Both the position numbers and the translations under genes were made by a program. A stretch of DNA of 51,765 bases from Chloroflexota bacterium (GTDB taxonomy: Bacteria; Chloroflexota; Dehalococcoidia; SM23-28-2; JACOUE01): positions 1 to 51,765 of the forward strand of contig JACOUE010000065.1 in NCBI GenBank assembly GCA_016178045.1, given 5' to 3'. Positions within the stretch are counted from its first letter, which is position 1. Each line of letters begins with the position of its first letter. This document shows positions 46,944-51,765 of this stretch, piece by piece. The notes beneath the pieces were generated by a model. That model did no database searches. It was not told the DNA's origin and worked only from the letters and a program-made list of their open reading frames with translations.

Positions 46944-48014
46944 ATGCCCCCTAAGAACTATTATGACATCCTCGGCGTCCCCCGGAACGCCTCGCAGAAG
47001 GAGATCCGGCAGGCTTTCCGGAAGCTCGCCCGCAAGCTGCACCCCGATGTGAACCCGGCCGACAAGAACGCTGAGGCCCGGTTCAAGGAAGTGAACCGTG
47101 CCTACGAGGTCCTGTCCGACCCGGAGAAGCGCCGCAAGTACGATACGTACGGCGAGCAGTGGGAGCAGGCGGAGGCGTTCGAGCGGGCGCGCCAACAGAC
47201 CGGTCCCGGCGGCTCGCGCACCTTCACCTTCGACCTGGGTGAGGCGTTCGAGCGCCAGGGCGGCAGCTCCTTCGACAGCATCCTCGACTCGTTCTTCGGG
47301 CGGGGCCGGCGGCGGGCCGGGCCCACTCGCGGCCAGAACCTGGAGCACCCCGTCGAAGTGACCCTGGAGGAGGCGTACCACGGGACCACCCGCGTCCTCC
47401 AGGCCCAGAGCGAGTCCCCCTGCCCGACCTGCGGCGGCTCCGGCCGCATCGCCAGCGCCGTCTGCCACGTCTGCCAGGGGCAGGGCGTCACCGTCCGGCC
47501 CAAGCGGCTTGAGGTGCGCATCCCCGCCGGGGTGCGCGACGGCTCCCGCGTGCGCATCGCCGGCGAGGGCCGGCCGGGGTCCGGCGGCGCCCGGACGGGC
47601 GGCCGCGTGGCCGGCCCCCGCGGCGACCTCTACCTGGTGGTATCCGTCCGCCCGCACGAGCGGTTCGAGCGCAAGGGGGACGACCTCCACACGGAGGCGC
47701 CGGTGTCGCTGGAGGACGCGGTCCTGGGCGGCGAAACGCAGGTCGCGACCGTGGAGGGCAAGCGGATCGCCCTCACCGTCCCGCCCCTGACCCAGAACGG
47801 CCGCGTCTTCCGCCTAACGGGACTGGGCATGCCCCACCTGGAGGGCGCCCAGACGCAGACGCGCGCGGCGGGCGGCCGTCCGGCCGGCGGCAAGGGCGAC
47901 CTCTACGTGAAGGTCCGCGTCGTCCTGCCGGAGAAGCTGAGCGAGCGCGAGCGGCAGCTGTTCGAGCAATTGCGGGCGGAGCGGCGGAAGCAGAAGGCAG
48001 GAGCGAAGGCATGA
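46944..48014 (+). CDS. dnaJ: DnaJ-family co-chaperone with a half zinc finger
   Basis: A 356-residue J-domain protein. J domain at 1-70 with H33-P-D; a G/F-poor linker; then a zinc region with only two of the usual four CxxCxGxG repeats (C160-PT-C163-GGSG and C174-HV-C177-QGQG), so it holds one zinc site instead of two. C-terminal substrate-binding domains follow (ERKGDDLHTEAPVSLEDAVLGGETQVATVEG). DnaJ stimulates Hsp70 ATPase. No dnaK or grpE is nearby. ATG precedes the HtrA gene's start, which overlaps by ATGA. It is intermediate between classical DnaJ and CbpA. Confidence 0.92.
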   Translation: MPPKNYYDILGVPRNASQKEIRQAFRKLARKLHPDVNPADKNAEARFKEVNRAYEVLSDPEKRRKYDTYGEQWEQAEAFERARQQTGPGGSRTFTFDLGEAFERQGGSSFDSILDSFFGRGRRRAGPTRGQNLEHPVEVTLEEAYHGTTRVLQAQSESPCPTCGGSGRIASAVCHVCQGQGVTVRPKRLEVRIPAGVRDGSRVRIAGEGRPGSGGARTGGRVAGPRGDLYLVVSVRPHERFERKGDDLHTEAPVSLEDAVLGGETQVATVEGKRIALTVPPLTQNGRVFRLTGLGMPHLEGAQTQTRAAGGRPAGGKGDLYVKVRVVLPEKLSERERQLFEQLRAERRKQKAGAKA

Positions 48015-48940
48015 CGGAAGTCGAGCGCGAGGCCCTCGACGCTTACTCCCAGGCGGTGGCCAACGCCGCCGAGCGGGTCGGGCCCGCCGTGGTCAAGATC
48101 GAAGCGGCGGGAGGCCGCAGCCGCGGCCGGGCGGGCGGCCAGGGCTCCGGCGTCATCTTCGACTCGTCCGGGCGCGTCCTCACCAACGAGCACGTGGTGC
48201 GGGGCGCCCGCTCCCTGACGGTGAGCCTGGCGGACGGCCGGCACTTTCCGGCCGCCGTGGAAGGCGCCGACCCGGCGGTGGACCTGGCGGTGCTCCGCCT
48301 GCCCGCCGCCGGACACAGCCTGCCGGTGGCGGAGCTATCGCGCAGGGGGCTGCGGGTGGGGCAGCTGGTGGTCGCCATCGGCAACCCGTACGGGCTGAAC
48401 TGGACCGTGACGGCGGGCGTGGTAAGCGCCCTGGGCCGGAGGCTGCCCGTCGCCCCGGGGCTGGAGCTGACGAACCTGATCCAGACCGACGTCTCCATCA
48501 ACCCAGGCAACTCCGGCGGGCCGCTGGTGGACGGCCAGGGCCGGGTGGTGGGCATCACGACCGCCATCATGCCCTACGCCCGCGGCGTGGGCTTCGCCGT
48601 GCCCGTGAGCACGGCGCTGGGCGCCCTCGCCCGCTTCCAGGAGAGGCGCTCGCACGACGGCTTTCGCCTGGGGATCACGGGTATGGCCTACCCGCTGGAC
48701 CGGGGGGTCGCCCGCCAGCACCGCCTGTCGCAGGAGAGCGGCGTGCTGGTGCTGGAGGTGGCGAACGACTCGCCGGCGGCGCGGGCGAGCCTGCGGCCGC
48801 AGGACATCATCGTGGCTTTGGCGGGGCGGGCGGTCGGCAGCGTCGACGAAGTGCGGTCCGCGCTGGAGCGGGCGGCCGAGGGGCTCGAGGTGCTGTTCCT
48901 GCGGGGCACCCGCCTGGGCAAGACGAAGGTAGTGCTATGA
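48011..48940 (+). CDS. HtrA/DegP-like S1C protease without a signal peptide
   Basis: A 309-residue trypsin-like serine protease with one PDZ domain. Triad: H61 (LTNEHVV), D91 (VDLAVLRLP) and S168 (NPGNSGGPLVDG). The PDZ domain (about residues 225-305) contains ITGMAYPLDRGV, VANDSPAARASLRPQDIIVALAGRAV. There is no signal peptide or membrane anchor: residues 1-30 are charged (TEVEREALDAYSQAVANAAERVG), so it should be cytoplasmic, unlike typical HtrA. The start overlaps the dnaJ stop (ATGA), so the two are co-translated. A cytoplasmic quality-control protease working with the J-protein is a reasonable inference. Confidence 0.92.
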   Translation: MTEVEREALDAYSQAVANAAERVGPAVVKIEAAGGRSRGRAGGQGSGVIFDSSGRVLTNEHVVRGARSLTVSLADGRHFPAAVEGADPAVDLAVLRLPAAGHSLPVAELSRRGLRVGQLVVAIGNPYGLNWTVTAGVVSALGRRLPVAPGLELTNLIQTDVSINPGNSGGPLVDGQGRVVGITTAIMPYARGVGFAVPVSTALGALARFQERRSHDGFRLGITGMAYPLDRGVARQHRLSQESGVLVLEVANDSPAARASLRPQDIIVALAGRAVGSVDEVRSALERAAEGLEVLFLRGTRLGKTKVVL

Positions 48941-48955
48941 GCGAGGTGAGAACGG

Positions 48956-49297
48956 TTGCCTGATCGGCAGTTCGACGACGAGCCCTGCTACGTCATCAGC
49001 GTGGCGGCGCGGATGCTCGGAATGCACGCCCAGACCCTCCGCTACTACGAGCGCATGGGCATCATCCGGCCGTCGCGCTCGCAGGGGCGGATCCGGCTTT
49101 ACTCGCAGTCGGACATCGCCCGGTTGCGGCACGTCCAGCGGCTGATCGCCGAGCTGGGGGTGAACCTGGCGGGGGCGGAGGCGATCCTGCGCCTGAACGA
49201 GCGCATCCGCGAGATGGAGGGCGAGATGGAGTCGCTGCGCCGCGAATTGCAGGCCTACCGCGACCGCATGCTGCCGGCGGTGCCGCCGGGGGATTGA
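48956..49297 (+). CDS. hspR: HspR-type MerR family heat-shock repressor
   Basis: A 113-residue MerR-family protein. The winged helix-turn-helix is YVISVAARMLGMHAQTLRYYERMGIIRPSRSQGRIRLYSQSDI, as in HspR of Streptomyces and Mycobacterium, followed by the C-terminal coiled coil EMEGEMESLRRELQAYRDRM. HspR represses dnaK and clpB operons with DnaK as co-repressor. TTG start, GAGGTGAG 6-7 nt upstream. Position after dnaJ-htrA and before clpB fits the role. Confidence 0.93.
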   Translation: MPDRQFDDEPCYVISVAARMLGMHAQTLRYYERMGIIRPSRSQGRIRLYSQSDIARLRHVQRLIAELGVNLAGAEAILRLNERIREMEGEMESLRRELQAYRDRMLPAVPPGD

Positions 49298-49318
49298 TAG
49301 CCTTGTGGCACCGCTCGA

Positions 49319-49759
49319 ATGAGGGTCAAGATGGTTAGCGAACGCGATGTAGGACGAATCATAGAAGCAAGGTTGCAGAAGGCAAGAAGATTCAGGGACA
49401 CTGCTCGAGCCATGCGCCGAGAGAAGGACTATGACAGCGCCCTATCACGATGCCACTATTCGGCCTTTCACGCGATGAAAGCGGCGCTCTTGCGCTTTGG
49501 CGCAAGGGCGGGACGCGAACAAGTGACCCACGCGACGCTTGTTGATCAGTTTGTGAGACTGGCCGAACGATTATCCTGGATACAATCTATCACCGTGCCT
49601 TCCAAGCACCGTCACTTGAGGCGTATCTTGAAATGGCTTGGGGATCGTAGAGAAGATGCCGATTACGAGCCTGGAGCGCCAATATCGCAACATGACGCCT
49701 CGGAGGCCATTACATTTGTTGCGACTTTGGTCGAGGTTGTAGAGAGGAGGACTCGATGA
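49319..49759 (+). CDS. HEPN-domain protein (UPF0332-like)
   Basis: A 146-residue helical protein: AMRREKDYDSALSRCHYSAFHAMKAALLRFG matches the HEPN/UPF0332 pattern (SRxxYYAxFHAxKALL), followed by THATLVDQFVRLA and RREDADYEPGAPISQHDASEA, the second HEPN block. HEPN proteins often pair with MNT nucleotidyltransferases in toxin-antitoxin or defence roles, or act as RNases with RxxxxH. Base composition is clearly lower in GC than hspR and clpB, so it looks acquired. The next gene overlaps by ATGA, and no MNT is seen. Confidence 0.78.
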   Translation: MRVKMVSERDVGRIIEARLQKARRFRDTARAMRREKDYDSALSRCHYSAFHAMKAALLRFGARAGREQVTHATLVDQFVRLAERLSWIQSITVPSKHRHLRRILKWLGDRREDADYEPGAPISQHDASEAITFVATLVEVVERRTR

Positions 49760-50178
49760 GTGCCAAGGTCAGCCAAGATTCCATTAAGGAGAGAGTGAGC
49801 GAGCTGTCAAGGGAACTTAAGAAGCAGTTTCCACAGGTCGCCATACAGCCCGCTTATGAAAGCCTTAGTCCGGGCGTAAGTGCCGTGCTGCGCATACTGG
49901 GAAAGCCCGACGTCACGGGTAAGGTCGCTAACGTCGCCTCTGGCCTTACATCTGAAATTTGGGAAGAAGCCGGCATTTACGTTCAAGTACGGACGTCGCA
50001 GGAGATCTGGTGCCTGAAGTCAGGCGACATCGTTGCAGACATGGGTCCCTTAGCTCCAGGACAGGAGCCGCCACGAATGGTCGTGGTCGACTATGACAAG
50101 CGGGGCATATTGTTCGTCTGCTACCCGGCTGACGGTCACACCGACCATGACTTTGGAGGAATAGACCCGAAACATTGA
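49756..50178 (+). CDS. Unknown partner of the HEPN protein
   Basis: A 140-residue protein translationally coupled to the HEPN gene (ATGA). Basic/helical start (VSQDSIKERVSELSRELKKQFPQVAIQPAYE), then a beta-rich part (GIYVQVRTSQEIWCLKSGDIVADMG, PPRMVVVDYDKRGILFVCYPADG) and a histidine-rich end DGHTDHDFGGIDPKH. I do not recognise a family. The low GC, like the HEPN gene, and the two-gene arrangement suggest a mobile cassette, possibly a toxin-antitoxin pair; function is undetermined. Confidence 0.65.
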   Translation: MSAKVSQDSIKERVSELSRELKKQFPQVAIQPAYESLSPGVSAVLRILGKPDVTGKVANVASGLTSEIWEEAGIYVQVRTSQEIWCLKSGDIVADMGPLAPGQEPPRMVVVDYDKRGILFVCYPADGHTDHDFGGIDPKH

Positions 50179-50197
50179 TCTGGCGAGGCGACTGATC

Positions 50198-50248
50198 ATG
50201 ATGCGACAGGACAGGTTCACGGAGCAGGCGCAGGAGGTGCTGGCCGCC
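50198..50248 (+). pseudogene. Duplicated clpB 5' end (51 bp)
   Basis: Matches 50459-50509 at 50 of 51 positions, including the start ATGATGCGACA and the codons for [17 protein letters not shown]. After it, sequence diverges into the MITE-like element. The leader GGCGAGGCGAC also resembles GGTGAGGTGAC before the intact clpB. Confidence 0.85.
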
Positions 50249-50257
50249 CTCTCCCAC

Positions 50258-50434
50258 GTCATTCTGAGGAGCGGAGTCGGCCGCCAGGACGACCCATTCG
50301 GCTTCGCTCAGGGCAGGCTGCGCGGCGAAGAATCTGGGCGGGGGCAATCACGCACGGACCCCGCACCCCGCCCCAGATTCCTTCGCGAAGATGCCTGGGT
50401 TCGCGCTACCGGCGTGGTCGGCGCTCAGAATGAC
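50258..50434. repeat. MITE-like element, copy 2
   Basis: 177 bp, with perfect 11-bp terminal inverted repeats GTCATTCTGAG/CTCAGAATGAC. The interior folds back on itself (GAAGAATCTGGGCGGGG facing CCCCGCCCCAGATTCCTTCG). It lies exactly between the clpB fragment and intact clpB. No transposase inside. Confidence 0.8.
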
Positions 50435-50458
50435 AAGTCCCGGTGAGGTGACGCAACG

Positions 50459-51765
50459 ATGATGCGACAAGACAGGTTCACGGAGCAGGCGCAGGAGGTG
50501 CTGGCCGCCAGCCAGGAGCTCGTGCGCAAGGAGCGCCACTCCCAGTGGGACGTGGAGCACGTCCTCATGGCCATGCTCCAGCACCCCGAGGGCGTCGCCC
50601 GGAAAGTGCTCGAGAGCCTCGGCGCCGACGCCGACAAGCTGCGCGACCGGGTGGCCAGGGCGCTGGCCCGCGCCCCCAAGCTCGCCTACGACGTCGTCCA
50701 GATATACACCACGCCCCGCATCGTGAAGATGCTGGAGGCGGCCAACGCCGAGGCGGAGCGCCTCCAGGACGAGTACGTGGGCGTGGAGCACATGCTCATC
50801 GCCATGGCCGACGAGAGGGATGGCGAATCGGCCCGCATCCTGCGCGAGTTCGGCATCGACAAGGAGAAGGTGTACAAGGCGCTGGCCGAGGTGCGCGGCG
50901 GCGCTCGCGTCGACTCGCCCAGCGCCGAGAGCCGCTACCGCGCCCTCGACCGCTACAGCGTGGACCTGACGGAGGCGGCGCGCCAGGGCAAGCTCGACCC
51001 CGTCATCGGCCGCGAGGCAGAGGTGAAGCGGGTGATGCAGATCCTCAACCGCCGCACCAAGAATAACCCGGTGATCATCGGCGAGGCCGGCGTGGGCAAG
51101 ACGGCCATCGCCGAGGGGCTGGCCCAGAAGATCGTGGCCGGGGACGTGCCGGAGAACCTGAAGGACAAGCGCGTCCTGGCCCTGGACATGGGCGCCATGG
51201 TGGCCGGCTCCAAGTTCCGCGGCGAGTTCGAGGAGCGCCTCAAGGCGGTGCTGGACGAGATCAAGCGGGCCGCCGGCGAGGTCATCGTCTTCATCGACGA
51301 GATCCACCAGGTGGTGGGCGCCGGCGGCGCCGAGGGCGCCATCGACGCCTCCACCATGATGAAGCCTATGCTGGCCCGGGGCGAGCTTCAGGCGATAGGC
51401 GCCACTACGCTGGACGACTACCGCCAGCACATCGAGAAGGACACGGCGCTGGAGCGTCGTTTCGCCCCCGTGTACATAGACGAGCCCAGCGTCGAGGATA
51501 CGGTCGAGATGCTGAAGGGGCTGCGGCCCCGCTACGAGGCCCACCACAAGGTCAAGATCACGGACGAGGCCCTGGAGGCGGCCGCCCAATTCTCCGAGCG
51601 CTATATCACCGACCGCTTCCTGCCGGACAAGGCGATCGACCTGATAGACGAGGCGGTCTCCAAGCACGTCATCGACGCCCAGTCCATGCCGCCGGAGCTG
51701 CGCTCGCAGAAGGAGCGGATCGATAAGCTACAGCTGGAGGAGGAGGCGGCAAGCAGCGAGCAGGA
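50459..51765 (+). CDS. clpB: ClpB disaggregase, 5' part
   Basis: The gene runs off the window end; 435 codons are visible. Start ATG 50459 after GAGGTGA. It contains the Clp N-terminal repeats ([50 protein letters not shown]), Walker A GEAGVGKT at about residues 208-215, Walker [17 protein letters not shown], the sensor-1 region [24 protein letters not shown], and the start of the middle domain ([16 protein letters not shown]). ClpB threads aggregated proteins with DnaK. It is the last member of the heat-shock cluster and probably HspR-controlled; the 51-bp duplication and MITE lie just upstream. Confidence 0.96.
   Translation, partial: MMRQDRFTEQAQEVLAASQELVRKERHSQWDVEHVLMAMLQHPEGVARKVLESLGADADKLRDRVARALARAPKLAYDVVQIYTTPRIVKMLEAANAEAERLQDEYVGVEHMLIAMADERDGESARILREFGIDKEKVYKALAEVRGGARVDSPSAESRYRALDRYSVDLTEAARQGKLDPVIGREAEVKRVMQILNRRTKNNPVIIGEAGVGKTAIAEGLAQKIVAGDVPENLKDKRVLALDMGAMVAGSKFRGEFEERLKAVLDEIKRAAGEVIVFIDEIHQVVGAGGAEGAIDASTMMKPMLARGELQAIGATTLDDYRQHIEKDTALERRFAPVYIDEPSVEDTVEMLKGLRPRYEAHHKVKITDEALEAAAQFSERYITDRFLPDKAIDLIDEAVSKHVIDAQSMPPELRSQKERIDKLQLEEEAASSEQ

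Noticed and set aside
1-51765. Genome-wide UGA recoding (code 4 or 25)
   Set aside because: corA, glxK, mnmA and others end in TGA at the expected family length; only two TGA codons, both at redox cysteines, are read through.

Overview
The window is high-GC bacterial chromosome, densely packed, with many GTG and TTG starts, tRNAs that encode their own CCA, an HspR-type heat-shock regulator and an unusually large set of acyl-CoA dehydrogenase (ACAD) paralogues. Together with the repeat families this suggests a Chloroflexota member (Dehalococcoidia or SAR202-like), probably a metagenome-derived genome. That assignment is inference from gene content; no rRNA is present to test it.

Layout. 0-5 kb: end of a PKD/PxKF surface protein, a metallophosphoesterase, then an operon thiL (internally deleted)-tsaE-tsaB-ndk-epoxide hydrolase. 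5-9 kb: nitroreductase, VanZ-like protein and rsfS on the minus strand, then mnmA and two small envelope proteins on the plus strand. 9-16 kb: a lipoprotein, two tRNA-Ser genes, a damaged DUF72 gene, corA, a DUF1003 protein, a ferritin-VIT1 fusion coupled to a phosphohistidine-swivel protein, and a flavin reductase. 16-25.3 kb: four ACAD genes (one with a 97-nt deletion), an AhpD-like gene with an in-frame TGA, a REP-associated transposase between its repeats, a CoA-transferase and a CapA-like lipoprotein. 25-37 kb: housekeeping and membrane genes (DUF2157, HIT, a cassette of four tiny genes, glycerate kinase-aldolase, a zincin, a penicillin-binding protein, CBS protein, ion transporter, MFS exporter). 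36.7-42.4 kb: methyltransferase, ACAD, CoA-transferase remnant, SDR, a DsbA/FrnE-like gene with an in-frame TGA, ACAD, and a small conserved protein. 42.4-44.6 kb: lower-GC accessory genes including a phospholipase-D-type nuclease, then REP hairpins. 44.6-51.8 kb: GH15 enzyme, then a heat-shock cluster dnaJ-htrA-hspR-clpB split by a HEPN-domain gene pair, a duplicated clpB 5' end and a MITE-like repeat.

How the genes work together. The ACADs, CoA-transferase, SDR, epoxide hydrolase, nitroreductase and flavin reductase suggest catabolism of diverse acyl or cyclic carboxylic substrates. Four ACADs resemble the catalytic alpha-type and one the partner type of mycobacterial FadE26/FadE27-like heteromers. 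Two thiol-redox genes next to ACADs (AhpD-like and DsbA-like) each have TGA exactly where the family has a redox cysteine (CHY-U and U-PWC). Each TGA is followed by a SECIS-like hairpin with a GU-containing apical loop about 21-26 nt from the TGA. The best reading is two selenoproteins, and this is the main discovery candidate.

Other notable signals are recurrent extended -10 boxes (TGnTATAAT) placed so close to start codons that many transcripts would be leaderless or nearly so; three genes with out-of-frame internal deletions; short palindromes inserted in frame inside proteins; and the HEPN cassette with a clpB-fragment duplication inside the heat-shock cluster.
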